Assembly: GCF_004348725.1 (NCBI RefSeq)
Contig: NZ_SMKR01000075.1
Coordinates: 1 to 32,895, forward strand
Source of the DNA: Kribbella turkmenica
Lineage (GTDB): Bacteria; Actinomycetota; Actinomycetes; Propionibacteriales; Kribbellaceae
Reading direction: 5' to 3'
Length of the DNA stretch: 32,895 nt
Every line of letters starts with the position of its first letter. Within the stretch, counting starts at the first letter, position 1. The notes below the pieces were generated by a model, which saw nothing but the letters and a program-made list of their open reading frames with translations, was not told the DNA's origin and made no database searches. This document shows positions 14,364 to 22,560 of this stretch, in pieces. The position numbers and the translations under genes were made by a program.

Positions 14364-15224
14364 TTAGCGGCCGCCCAGGCCGGTGACGAGCAGGCCGCGG
14401 ACGAGGTGTTTCTGCAACAGGACGACGAGCAGGACGGTCGGCAGCATCGCGAGCACGGACGCCGCCATCATCAGGTTCCACTGGGTGCCCTGCTGGCCGA
14501 TGAACTGGGCCAGGCCGAGTGGCACGGTGCCCTTGTCCGCGACGCTGTTGACGATGATCAGCGGCCAGAGGAAGCTGCCCCAGAAGCTGATGAAGGTGAA
14601 CACGGTCAGCACCGCGATCGCCGGCCGGGCCAGCGGCAGCATGATCCGCAGGAACGAACGGATCGGCCCGCAGCCGTCCACCCGGGCGGCCTCCTCCAGC
14701 TCGGCCGGGACGGTCAGGAAGAACTGCCGGAGCAGGAAGGTGCCGAACGCGGTGAACGCCCAGGGCAGGATCAGCGCCCAGTAGCTGTCCACCCACCCGA
14801 GCGACTGCATCAGCCAGTACATCGGCACGATCAGCACTTCCTGCGGGACCATCAGCGTGCCCAGGAACAGCACGAACAGTTGCTCCCGGCCCCTGAACTT
14901 CAGCCGGGCGAAGGCGTACGCCGACATGCTCGACGCGACCACCACGACCAGGGTGCCGACGACCGCGACGAACAGGCTGTTCACGAAGTACCGGCCGAAC
15001 GGCGCGAACGTGAACGCGTCGGCGTAGTTCTGCCAGCGGATCTCGGAACCGAACAGCTCCGGGGTCGGCGTGAACACCTCGTCGGCCGGTTTCAGCGACG
15101 TCGAGACGGCGTACACCAGCGGACCGAGGAACAGCAGCGCGACCGCGATCAGCAGGACGTGCGAGACGCCGCTGCGGACCCTGCGGCCGACGGCGTTGGT
15201 ATCAGGCGTCCCTCTATACGTCAT
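14364..15224 (-). CDS. Carbohydrate ABC importer permease, MalG type
   Basis: A 286-residue inner-membrane subunit with six predicted helices. The cytoplasmic EAA loop, which docks the ATPase, is visible as EEAARVDGCGPIRSFLRIMLP. The N terminus (MTYRGTPDTNAVGRRV) is short and basic, and the periplasmic loop after the first helix (KPADEVFTPTPELFGSEIRWQNY) is typical of MalG-like proteins. Its ATG lies 11 nt inside the preceding permease gene, so translation is coupled. It pairs with the MalF-type subunit to form the channel of the presumed fucoside importer. Confidence 0.9.
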   Translation of the reverse strand: MTYRGTPDTNAVGRRVRSGVSHVLLIAVALLFLGPLVYAVSTSLKPADEVFTPTPELFGSEIRWQNYADAFTFAPFGRYFVNSLFVAVVGTLVVVVASSMSAYAFARLKFRGREQLFVLFLGTLMVPQEVLIVPMYWLMQSLGWVDSYWALILPWAFTAFGTFLLRQFFLTVPAELEEAARVDGCGPIRSFLRIMLPLARPAIAVLTVFTFISFWGSFLWPLIIVNSVADKGTVPLGLAQFIGQQGTQWNLMMAASVLAMLPTVLLVVLLQKHLVRGLLVTGLGGR

Positions 15225-16161
15225 AGTGCACCCACCGCTTCTGGCCGACGAACTGGATCGCGGTGATCCCCATGATGATCACGAACAGCACCCAGCCGGC
15301 CGCGGACGCCAGTCCCATGGTGAGGAACTGCCACCCCTGGTTGTAGACGTACATGACGATGGTCTGGGTGGACACGCCCGGTCCGCCCTGGGTCAGGATG
15401 AACGGCTGTGCGAACACCTGGAACGAGGTGATCAGCGTCATCGTGGTGGCGAAGAAGATCGACGGCGTGATCATCGGCCAGGTGACGTACCGGAACCGTT
15501 GCAGCGGTCCGGCGCCGTCGATCTGCGCCGACTCCAGCTGCGACTGCGGCACCTGGTCGAGGGCGGCGGAGAAGACCAGGAAGTTGTAGCCGAAGCCCTG
15601 CCAGATCGACATCGCCACGATCGCCGGCATCGCCCAGCTCGACGAGCCGAGGAAGTTCGGGGCGTCGACGCCGAACCAGCTCTGCATGCCGGTGTCGATC
15701 AGGCCGCCCGGCTGGAACAGCAGCCGCCAGACCATCACGTTCGCGACCATCGGGGTCATCACCGGGATGAAGAACAGCACCCGGAACGCCTGCCGGCCCC
15801 TGATCTTCGGGCCCAGCCAGACCGCGAGGCCGAGCGAGACGACCACGTTCAGCGGCACGTAGAGCACCACGAACAGCGCGGTGTTCAGCACCACCCGGCG
15901 GAACACCGGATCGTTCAGCAGGTGGGTGTAGTTGTCGATGCCGAGGAACGTGCGCTCGCCGAACACCGGCCAGTCGAACAGGCTGATCCCGAGCGCCATC
16001 ACCGTCGGGAACAGCGTGAACAGGGCCAGTCCGGCCAGGCTCGGGGCCAGGAACAGCCCGGCGTACCGGCCGTCCCGCCGCAGCGCCGGCCGGCGCCCCG
16101 CCGGAGCGGCACCCGCAGGCGCGCCCGGCGGAGCGGCGGTGGGGGTGTTCAGGCTGACCAT
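15214..16161 (-). CDS. Carbohydrate ABC importer permease, MalF type
   Basis: A 315-residue membrane subunit. An Ala/Pro-rich N-terminal tail of about 35 residues precedes six predicted helices. The EAA loop reads LESAQIDGAGPLQRFRYVTWP, and the typical TQGGPG motif lies in the loop before the last helices. The ATG at 16159-16161 shares one base with the stop of the binding-protein gene (TAATG), indicating translational coupling. It forms a heterodimer with the MalG-type subunit; no ATPase gene accompanies the pair. Confidence 0.9.
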   Translation of the reverse strand: MVSLNTPTAAPPGAPAGAAPAGRRPALRRDGRYAGLFLAPSLAGLALFTLFPTVMALGISLFDWPVFGERTFLGIDNYTHLLNDPVFRRVVLNTALFVVLYVPLNVVVSLGLAVWLGPKIRGRQAFRVLFFIPVMTPMVANVMVWRLLFQPGGLIDTGMQSWFGVDAPNFLGSSSWAMPAIVAMSIWQGFGYNFLVFSAALDQVPQSQLESAQIDGAGPLQRFRYVTWPMITPSIFFATTMTLITSFQVFAQPFILTQGGPGVSTQTIVMYVYNQGWQFLTMGLASAAGWVLFVIIMGITAIQFVGQKRWVHYDV

Positions 16162-17435
16162 TACGACCCTGCGCCCGCCTGGTCCTGGATGGTCTTCAGG
16201 GCCTGGTCCGGCGGGATCTCGCCGTTCAGCGCCTGGGTGCCGAAGCGGTTGAGCAGGTCGGCCACCTGGACCCAGTTCTTCGAGGTCACCAGCGGGATGG
16301 AGTTCTCCGACGCGTAGTCCAGCGTCTCCTTGGCGCCGTCGATCTTGGCCGCGGCGAACCACGCGTCGTGGGCGGCCGTGCGGGCCGGGTACGCCCGGCC
16401 GGCGGCGGCCAGCGTGGTCAGCGGCTTCTCACCGGTCATCGACATGATCGCCTTGAAGGCCGCGTCCGGTGACTTACAGGACCGGGAGATGCCGAACCCG
16501 GAGCCGGCGGTGTAGGTCTTGGATCCGTCCGGCCCGGCCGGGATCGGCGCGACGCCGACCTGGAACTTGGCCTTGCCCTTGGTGTCGATCAGCGACCACG
16601 GCCCGTTCAGCTGCATCGCCGACTTGCCGGAGACGAACTGGGTGGTCTCGAAGTCGGTGCTGCCGGACGGCACCTGCGGGGCGAACTTGTCGGTGCGGAC
16701 GAAGTCGGCGTACCCCTCGAAGCCCTCGACGAACTTCTGGTCGGTGAGCGCGAGCTTGCCGTCGGCGAGCGGCTCCGCGCCGGTCTGCGTCCGGACCCAG
16801 GCCGCCACGCCGAGGTCGCCGGGAGTCGTCACCAGACCGGTGCGGCCGGCGCCCGTCAGCTTCTTCGCCGCCGCCTTGAACTCGTCCATCGTCCAGCCCG
16901 GCTTCGGCTCGGCCACGCCGGCGGCCTCGAACAGGTCTTTGTTGTAGAAGATCACCATCGGGCCGGAGTCGTACGGGATCGCGATCTGCTTCCCGTCGGC
17001 CTTCAGCCCCTCCATGATCGGCTTGTCGAACTCCTCGGTCTTCAGCCCGTACTTCTGCATCAGCTCGTCCAGGGGGAGCATGGCGTTCGCGTACGACGCC
17101 AGCCGCAGGCTCTGCATGCCGATGATGCACGGGGCCTTGCCGCTGGCCAGCAGGGTGCCGATCTTGGCCCAGTAGTTGTTCCAGTCGGTGCCCTGGAGCT
17201 TGACGGTGATGCCGGGGTTGTCGGTGGTGGCCTGGTCGGCGACCTTCTGCCAGGCCGCCTGGTCCTCGGTGCCGCCGACCCAGAACGACCACGTGAGGTC
17301 GGCCTTGTCGGCAGATCCGGAGCCGTCGCCACTCCCGCTGCCGTCGTTGCCCCCGCACGCGGCCACAGCGGTGAGGGCGAGGGCCGACAGGGTGGCGATC
17401 GCCCAGCGGCGGGCCCGCGCTGGTGTTCGGTACAT
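16161..17435 (-). CDS. Sugar-binding lipoprotein of the fucoside-linked ABC importer
   Basis: A 424-residue extracellular solute-binding protein (family 1). Its signal peptide ends in lipobox VAAC with Cys27, followed by a Gly/Ser/Asp linker and the periplasmic-binding fold (DLTWSFWVGGTEDQAAW, then IPYDSGPMVIFYNKDLFEAAGV and FVSGKSAMQLNGPWSL). It is anchored outside the membrane and presents sugar to the permeases. The GH29 gene in the same operon suggests a fucosylated ligand. The ATG has GGAGG six bases upstream, and a strong -35/-10 promoter lies about 45 bases before it. It is divergent from the GntR gene. Confidence 0.92.
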   Translation of the reverse strand: MYRTPARARRWAIATLSALALTAVAACGGNDGSGSGDGSGSADKADLTWSFWVGGTEDQAAWQKVADQATTDNPGITVKLQGTDWNNYWAKIGTLLASGKAPCIIGMQSLRLASYANAMLPLDELMQKYGLKTEEFDKPIMEGLKADGKQIAIPYDSGPMVIFYNKDLFEAAGVAEPKPGWTMDEFKAAAKKLTGAGRTGLVTTPGDLGVAAWVRTQTGAEPLADGKLALTDQKFVEGFEGYADFVRTDKFAPQVPSGSTDFETTQFVSGKSAMQLNGPWSLIDTKGKAKFQVGVAPIPAGPDGSKTYTAGSGFGISRSCKSPDAAFKAIMSMTGEKPLTTLAAAGRAYPARTAAHDAWFAAAKIDGAKETLDYASENSIPLVTSKNWVQVADLLNRFGTQALNGEIPPDQALKTIQDQAGAGS

Positions 17436-17471
17436 CCTGACCTCCAGGGAAACCTTGAAATTGCTAGTGAT

Positions 17472-17482
17472 TCATCCGATCT
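17472..17482. promoter_or_regulatory. Degenerate third GntR-type site at the SBP promoter
   Basis: TCATCCGATCT matches 9 of 11 bases of the perfect site ACATCCGATGT found twice about 100 bases away. It overlaps the -10 box and likely start site of the minus-strand SBP operon, a position suited to repression. Weak on its own. Confidence 0.35.
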
Positions 17483-17509
17483 ATATGCCGTCCTCTTGAC
17501 ATGAGTCAA
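17480..17509 (-). promoter_or_regulatory. Promoter of the fucoside importer operon
   Basis: On the minus strand TTGACT (17504-17509) and TATAGA (17480-17485) are separated by 18 bases, a near-consensus housekeeping sigma promoter. The expected start is near 17473, leaving a 5' leader of about 38 nt with a GGAGG ribosome site. The -35 box lies within the inverted repeat TTGAC-ATGA-GTCAA (17496-17509), which also supplies a TTGACA on the plus strand. Confidence 0.6.
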
Positions 17510-17567
17510 CAGCTCGTGGCCTTATTTCAGGGAACAAAGTGCGGTTCGAGCGAGAAATCGCACTCAG

Positions 17568-17578
17568 ACATCCGATGT
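17568..17578. promoter_or_regulatory. Candidate GntR operator 1
   Basis: ACATCCGATGT is a perfect odd-centred palindrome (ACATC-C-GATGT) between the divergent SBP and GntR genes. Its centre is 22 bases, about two helical turns, from that of a matching second copy. GntR/FadR-type regulators bind such short palindromes, so autoregulation is likely. Confidence 0.55.
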
Positions 17579-17589
17579 GTCTGGACAGG

Positions 17590-17600
17590 ACATCGGATGT
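17590..17600. promoter_or_regulatory. Candidate GntR operator 2
   Basis: ACATCGGATGT repeats the ACATC-N-GATGT palindrome of operator 1, differing only at the central base. It ends 27 bases before the GntR start codon. Two identical half-site pairs on the same helical face suggest cooperative binding. Confidence 0.55.
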
Positions 17601-17627
17601 TTCCAGCGGCCGGGACAGGAGGTGTGC

Positions 17628-18392
17628 GTGCGGGTCACCGACGAGGCGATCGACCGGATCAAGCAGATGATCGTGACCGGCGAGCTGCGGCCCGGCGACC
17701 GGCTGCCGCGCGAGCCGGACCTGGCCGCGCGGCTGGGCCTGTCCCGGAGCTCACTGCGGGAGGCGGTCAAGGCACTCGCGCTGATCCGGGTGCTCGAGGT
17801 CCGTCAGGGCGACGGTACCTTCGTGACGAGCCTCGACCCGGCCCTGCTGATGGAGACGATGGGCTTCGTCCTCGACCTGCACCAGGACGCCTCGGTGCTG
17901 GAGTTCTTCGAGGTACGGCGGATCCTCGAGCCGGCCGCGGCCGCGCGGGCCGCCCTGCGGATGGCCGACGAGGACATCGCCGCACTGCGCAAACTGCTCG
18001 ACGAGCTAGGTCCGGAGCCGTCGGTGGAGGACCTGCTCGCGAGCGACGTGGAGTTCCACCGGCTGCTCGCGGTCGGCAGCGGCAACCGTGCGCTCGCCTC
18101 GATCATCGACAGCCTGCGCCAGCCCACCTACCGGGCCCGGATCTGGCGCGGCATGACCCAGAACGACGCCGTCGCCCGGACGCTGGCCGAGCACCGGGCG
18201 ATCCTCGACGCGATCGAGGGGCGCGAGCCGGAGGTGGCCAGGGCCTGGGCGACGGTGCACATCGCTGGCGTCGAACGCTGGATCCAGGAAGCGGTCAATC
18301 TCGACGACGTGGCGCCAGCTCCACCAGGACGGCGGAAGGCATCGGCAACGTCAGCTCGAGTGCTGAGCCGTTCCACTCCAGCGGAGTACTGA
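17628..18392 (+). CDS. GntR/FadR-family transcriptional regulator
   Basis: A 254-residue regulator. Residues about 4-70 are the GntR winged helix (AIDRIKQMIVTGELRPGDRLPREPDLAARLGLSRSSLREAVKAL, closing with the VRQGDGTFV wing). Residues about 80-225 are an all-helical FCD ligand domain with the expected Asp and His residues (SDVEFHRLL, LAEHRAILDAI), which normally bind a metal and a small acid or sugar acid. The GTG at 17628 has AGGAGG five bases upstream. It is divergent from the fucoside importer and is its likely regulator. The last 33 codons form a basic, low-complexity tail lying inside the 3' end of the oppositely oriented GH39 gene. Confidence 0.88.
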   Translation: MRVTDEAIDRIKQMIVTGELRPGDRLPREPDLAARLGLSRSSLREAVKALALIRVLEVRQGDGTFVTSLDPALLMETMGFVLDLHQDASVLEFFEVRRILEPAAAARAALRMADEDIAALRKLLDELGPEPSVEDLLASDVEFHRLLAVGSGNRALASIIDSLRQPTYRARIWRGMTQNDAVARTLAEHRAILDAIEGREPEVARAWATVHIAGVERWIQEAVNLDDVAPAPPGRRKASATSARVLSRSTPAEY

Positions 18393-20130
18393 CGAGCCGG
18401 CTGCGTTCGGCCAGTTCGGAGAGCTGTTCGTCGGTCGGCCAGTCGCCGAGCCCGAGCTCGGCGGCCGCGGTCGCCACGTCGCCGGCCCCGATGCCCAGCG
18501 TGGTCGCCGTCGCCTGCCAGGACGGATCCACGCCGGGCAGCTCGACGTGGACCGTCCTGGACAGCTCGGGGGCGCCGTCCGCCTTCGTCTGGTCGAGGGT
18601 GAGATTCCACAGCAGTACGGCGACCCGCTCGTCGTCACGGGACGCCCACGCCTCCACCAGGCTCCCGCCGCCGTCACCGGTCAGTGTCACCGGCAGCTCG
18701 ACCGGACCGAGTCGGCTCAGCAGGCTCATCGCGTGGTACCGCGGTTTCGCCAGTCCACCGACGGTCTGCAGGCCGAAGCCGCCGTGCAGCAACCGCGGCG
18801 GGCGGCCGAGCTCCTCGAAGTGGTCCGACGCGACCCAGTAGGCCAGCGCGTCCACCCGCCCGGCCGCGGACCGCATCCCGCGCAGCAGGAACACCCCGGC
18901 GAACACCGAGTCGTTGATCGGGTTGAAGTGCGTCGGCGTCACCCCCCACTCGGTCCACAGGATCCGCGCGTCCCCGAACCCGTGCCGCTCCATCGAGGCC
19001 CGGACGTCGAGCGGCGGACTCCCGTAGGTGTGCGTGGACACGAAGTCCACCGGGGTGCCGTGCGCGGCCGCGTGCGCCAGCAGGTCGTCGACCCACCCGG
19101 CCGCGGCCGACGAAGGCCCGCCGATCGCGAGCCGGGCGTCCACCGCCTTCACCGCCGCCGCGGTGGCGTCGTACAGATGGAGCCATTCGGCCTTGGTGCC
19201 GGACCAGAAGACCTCCAGGTTGGCCTCGTTCCAGACCTCGAAGTCCCAGGTGAGCACCTCGTCGAGCCCGTACCGCTCGACCAGGTGCCGCACCAGAGCG
19301 CGGACCAGGTCGTGCCAGCGCTCGTACGACGTCGGCGGCGAGATGATCGCGCCGTAGGCGAACACTGTCCTGGACGGGTCACTGGCCAGGTCGCGCGGCA
19401 TGAACCCGAGCTCGACCACCGGCCGCAGCCCGATCGCCAGCACCTTGTCGTAGATCGCGTCCACGACGGTGAAGTCGTACGACGGCTCGCCGTCGACCTC
19501 GGTGTAGACCCGGGTGTCGTCGTGGAAGATCGCGTGCGCCCGGACGGTCCGGACCCCGATCTCGTCGTGCATCCGGCGCAGCGCCTGTTCGAGCTCGGCG
19601 CCGATCTCGTGACCACCGCTGCGGTCCGTACAGAGCAGTTGACTCAGCCGCTCGCTACCGACCATCGGCACCCACGGCTTGGCCAGCTCGATGCCTTCGG
19701 CAACCGCGTCGACGGTCACCGACACCACCGGGACCGTGCCGTCGGCAACCAGCGGGACCGCGCCGACGACCGCACTCGGCCGGCCGGCCACGGTCACCTC
19801 GGGAACGCTCGCGACGGCGTACCGGTACGGCGTCCCCGGGGTGCACGTGGTGTCGACGTATGGCGGTGCCGGGACCGAGAGGACGTCGCCGCTGTGGTGG
19901 TCGACGGACTCGAGCGGACCGTGGTCACCTGTCCCGCGCAGGACCAGGTAGCCGACCGCGCCGTCCACCGGGGACCAGTCGATGGTGACCTGACCGGCGC
20001 CACCGACAGCGGTGACCTCCTTGGGCGGGGCGAGGTCCGGGAAGACGAACTCCCGTTCCTCGTCGCTGCGGACCGCGATCCTGCCCTCCCAATCGGTTCT
20101 AGCCCGGTCGGTTTCGGCGTCATGCTGCAT
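18295..20130 (-). CDS. GH39-family glycosidase with N-terminal fibronectin-III-like domain
   Basis: A 611-residue enzyme. Residues about 34-128 look like a fibronectin type III domain (VTIDWSPVDGAVGYLVLRG to TPGTPYRYAVASV). The catalytic (beta/alpha)8 barrel has WDFEVWNEANLEVFW with probable acid/base Glu302 and ILWTEWGVT with probable nucleophile Glu394. A C-terminal beta domain follows. GH39 members are mostly beta-xylosidases, with other beta- and alpha-glycosidase activities known, so the substrate is open. There is no signal peptide. It is the last gene of the LacI-linked operon, 16 nt after the Tat-exported protein. Its last 98 nt overlap the convergent GntR gene. Confidence 0.87.
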   Translation of the reverse strand: MQHDAETDRARTDWEGRIAVRSDEEREFVFPDLAPPKEVTAVGGAGQVTIDWSPVDGAVGYLVLRGTGDHGPLESVDHHSGDVLSVPAPPYVDTTCTPGTPYRYAVASVPEVTVAGRPSAVVGAVPLVADGTVPVVSVTVDAVAEGIELAKPWVPMVGSERLSQLLCTDRSGGHEIGAELEQALRRMHDEIGVRTVRAHAIFHDDTRVYTEVDGEPSYDFTVVDAIYDKVLAIGLRPVVELGFMPRDLASDPSRTVFAYGAIISPPTSYERWHDLVRALVRHLVERYGLDEVLTWDFEVWNEANLEVFWSGTKAEWLHLYDATAAAVKAVDARLAIGGPSSAAAGWVDDLLAHAAAHGTPVDFVSTHTYGSPPLDVRASMERHGFGDARILWTEWGVTPTHFNPINDSVFAGVFLLRGMRSAAGRVDALAYWVASDHFEELGRPPRLLHGGFGLQTVGGLAKPRYHAMSLLSRLGPVELPVTLTGDGGGSLVEAWASRDDERVAVLLWNLTLDQTKADGAPELSRTVHVELPGVDPSWQATATTLGIGAGDVATAAAELGLGDWPTDEQLSELAERSRLVSTPLEWNGSALELTLPMPSAVLVELAPRRRD

Positions 20131-20146
20131 GAAATTCGCTCTCCCG

Positions 20147-21727
20147 TTACTCGAGGCCCGACTCGAACTGCTCCATCGCGATCAGCGGCCGGATCCGGTG
20201 CTCGACCTGGCGGCTGACGAAGTTCCGCCGGATCACGTCGTTCGCGAAGACGTTGCCGATGGCACCCATCACCATCGCCTGGTCGAGCGACAGGTACCGC
20301 TTGGCGATCAGGCCGGACCGGACCGCGACCGAGTCGTAGAAGCCGCCGCCAGCGTACGCCTGCAGGTTCCGCTCGATCCTGGCCAGGTTGTCGATCGCCT
20401 GCCGCGGCGCGTACTGCATGGCCAGGAAGGCCGCGTGGGGAGTGACCACGCCGTCGCCGAAGGCCGGCTCCGGGTTCGTGCCCTCCCGGCAGCCCTCGAA
20501 ACCGGCGTCGTAGTTGGTCGCCTCCAGATCGGACGGGTAGCCGCCGGGGTCCATCCCGATCGCGTCGACGCCGTACACGGAGTACCCGCCCCGGGGGTTC
20601 GACGCGGGGGAGAAGCCCCAGTAGCCGTACTTCGCGTCGTCCAGGCCGTGCTCGATGTGCGCACGGACGGTCAGCGGGTGATTGATCCCCCAGCTGCGCG
20701 GCGCCCACCGTGACTCCGGGACGAACAGGTCGGGCATCAGCGACTCGAACATGTCGCCGCCCCACGACGGCACCAGCCGCATCCCGCGGTACGAGTACGT
20801 GCCCTCGAAGACGTCCAGGCCGAGGTACGTCCGGTGGACACCCTTCGGCCGCTGCTCGACCCAGGACCAGTCGCACGAGTCCGGGAAGGTCCGGTAGGTG
20901 GCGAAGTACTGCGTCTGCGGGACCTGCCCGAGCGCGAACCCGATGTACGGCGCGATCCGGGCCTCGGTGTTGCAGGTGTCGTAGTGGAACTTGCGGTAGT
21001 ACACGTCCGGGCCGACGCCGGCGTGGTTGCCCTGGTCGGTCTCCTCGTCCGGCGGGGAGGTCTCGAAGAAGCCGCCGCGCATCAGCCCGCCCGGCCGGGC
21101 CGCCGGGTTGTAGTAGAAGGCGAAGTTCATCTTGCCCAGCAGGGCGTCCGCGAGCGCCCGGGCGCGCGGCTCGGCGTTCCGGACGACCATCAGCGCGGCC
21201 GCGAACCAGCCGTTGTCGACACTCGACACGAACGGCGTGATCGGTTTGGTGCCGTCCGGGTCGGTGTACAGCACCTCACCGGTCGACTCGTCGTACCAGT
21301 TGAAATACATGCCGCTGGGCTCGTGGTGGTCGACCCTGGTCATCGTGGTCAGGGTCTGGGTGATCCGGCGGTACGACTCCTGCGGCGAGATGATGCCGAG
21401 GTGCCGGGCGACGACCGTGCTCCACAGGTAGCCGCCGATGTTCGTGGGGGAGGTGTAGCGGCTGCGGACCGGATCCGTGACCGAGGCGCCGATGTTGTCG
21501 GCGGGCAGCCCGGTCTTCTCGTCGGTCATCGCGACCAGGCTGCGCCAGGTGTCCCGTGCCCAGCGGCCGACGAGCGCCCGGTCCGCCCGGGTGGGTTTCC
21601 AGTGGCCCTTGAGCATCGCGGCGGGGTTTGGGCGCCCGGCGTACGACGTACTGGCCGACGTCCCACCGACGAGGGCGACGGAACCGGCGGTGGCGAGCAG
21701 TGTGCGGCGACTGATGTTGGCGGTCAT
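20147..21727 (-). CDS. Tat-exported (alpha/alpha)6 glycosidase-like protein (glucoamylase/DUF3131 type)
   Basis: A 526-residue protein with a twin-arginine signal (SRRTLLATAG, then hydrophobic, cleaved near residue 30). The mature part resembles the PF10091/DUF3131 group, a set of (alpha/alpha)6-barrel glycosidases that includes GH144/GH162 beta-1,2-glucan enzymes: RYTSPTNIGGYLWSTVVARHLG, GMYFNWYDESTGEVL, SVDNGWFAAALMVV and GVVTPHAAFLAM are typical. Catalytic residues cannot be assigned confidently and the substrate is unknown. Being exported, it probably trims a polymer outside before import by the adjacent transporter. Its start is 20 nt after the MalG-type permease. Confidence 0.75.
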   Translation of the reverse strand: MTANISRRTLLATAGSVALVGGTSASTSYAGRPNPAAMLKGHWKPTRADRALVGRWARDTWRSLVAMTDEKTGLPADNIGASVTDPVRSRYTSPTNIGGYLWSTVVARHLGIISPQESYRRITQTLTTMTRVDHHEPSGMYFNWYDESTGEVLYTDPDGTKPITPFVSSVDNGWFAAALMVVRNAEPRARALADALLGKMNFAFYYNPAARPGGLMRGGFFETSPPDEETDQGNHAGVGPDVYYRKFHYDTCNTEARIAPYIGFALGQVPQTQYFATYRTFPDSCDWSWVEQRPKGVHRTYLGLDVFEGTYSYRGMRLVPSWGGDMFESLMPDLFVPESRWAPRSWGINHPLTVRAHIEHGLDDAKYGYWGFSPASNPRGGYSVYGVDAIGMDPGGYPSDLEATNYDAGFEGCREGTNPEPAFGDGVVTPHAAFLAMQYAPRQAIDNLARIERNLQAYAGGGFYDSVAVRSGLIAKRYLSLDQAMVMGAIGNVFANDVIRRNFVSRQVEHRIRPLIAMEQFESGLE

Positions 21728-21747
21728 CTTGTCTCCAGAGAAGGGGG

Positions 21748-22560
21748 TTATTTGATGCCCGTGATCGCGATGCCCTTGGTGACGTGCCGCTGGAAGACCA
21801 GGAACATCACCAGCACCGGTACGACGACCACGACCGCGCCGGCCATCAGCAGGCCGAAGTTCTGCGCGTTCTGGCCTTTCGAGTACAGCGCCAGGGCGAC
21901 GGGCAGGGTGTACATGTTCTCGGTCTGGGCGATCACCAGCGGCCAGAGGAAGTTGTTCCAGGAGCCGAGGAAGGTGAGGATGCCGAGCGTGGCCAGGGCG
22001 GGCCTGGTCAGCGGCAGCATGATCCGGGCGAAGATGCCCAGCTCACTACTGCCGTCCACCCGGCCGGCGTCCATCAGGTCGTCCGGCAGGCCGGAGAAGA
22101 ACTGCCGCATCAGGAACACGCCGAAGGGCGAGACCAGGAACGGCAGGATCAGGCCGGGGTAGCTGTTCGCCATCCCGGCGTTGGTGACGAGGACGAACAG
22201 CGGCACGAAGGTGACCATGCCGGGGATCATCAGCGTGGCCATCACCAGCACGAACAGCGCGTTGCGGCCCTTGAACCGCAACTTGGCCAGCGCGTAGCCG
22301 ATCATCGAGCAGAACGTCAGGTTCCCGGCCGTCACCGCGAGCGCGACCAGCGTCGAGTTGAGGAAGTAGCGCGGGAAGTTCGCCTTGCTGAACAGGTCCG
22401 CGTAGTTCTGTCCGGTCGGCTGCTCCGGCCACCAGGTCGGCGGGACCCGGAGCAGTTCGCCCTGGGTCTTGAAGCTGCCCAGCACCATCCAGGCGAACGG
22501 CGCCGCGACCGCGACCAGGCCGAGCACTCCGATCAGGTAGATCCACCAGGTGCGGCGCAT
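21748..22560 (-). CDS. Carbohydrate ABC importer permease, MalG type (second system)
   Basis: A 270-residue membrane protein with six predicted helices and an EAA loop DLMDAGRVDGSSELGIFARI followed by MLPL. The N terminus (MRRTWWIYLIGVLGLV) enters the membrane almost at once. The ATG shares one base with the stop of the preceding permease gene (TGATG), a sign of coupled translation. It probably forms the membrane channel with the MalF-type subunit and serves the exported and intracellular glycosidases encoded next. Confidence 0.9.
   Translation of the reverse strand: MRRTWWIYLIGVLGLVAVAAPFAWMVLGSFKTQGELLRVPPTWWPEQPTGQNYADLFSKANFPRYFLNSTLVALAVTAGNLTFCSMIGYALAKLRFKGRNALFVLVMATLMIPGMVTFVPLFVLVTNAGMANSYPGLILPFLVSPFGVFLMRQFFSGLPDDLMDAGRVDGSSELGIFARIMLPLTRPALATLGILTFLGSWNNFLWPLVIAQTENMYTLPVALALYSKGQNAQNFGLLMAGAVVVVVPVLVMFLVFQRHVTKGIAITGIK

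Noticed and set aside
13023-15266. A 747-codon plus-strand open frame across GH29 and a permease
   Set aside because: It is antisense to two clearly recognised genes and has low-complexity composition; it is a GC-bias shadow.
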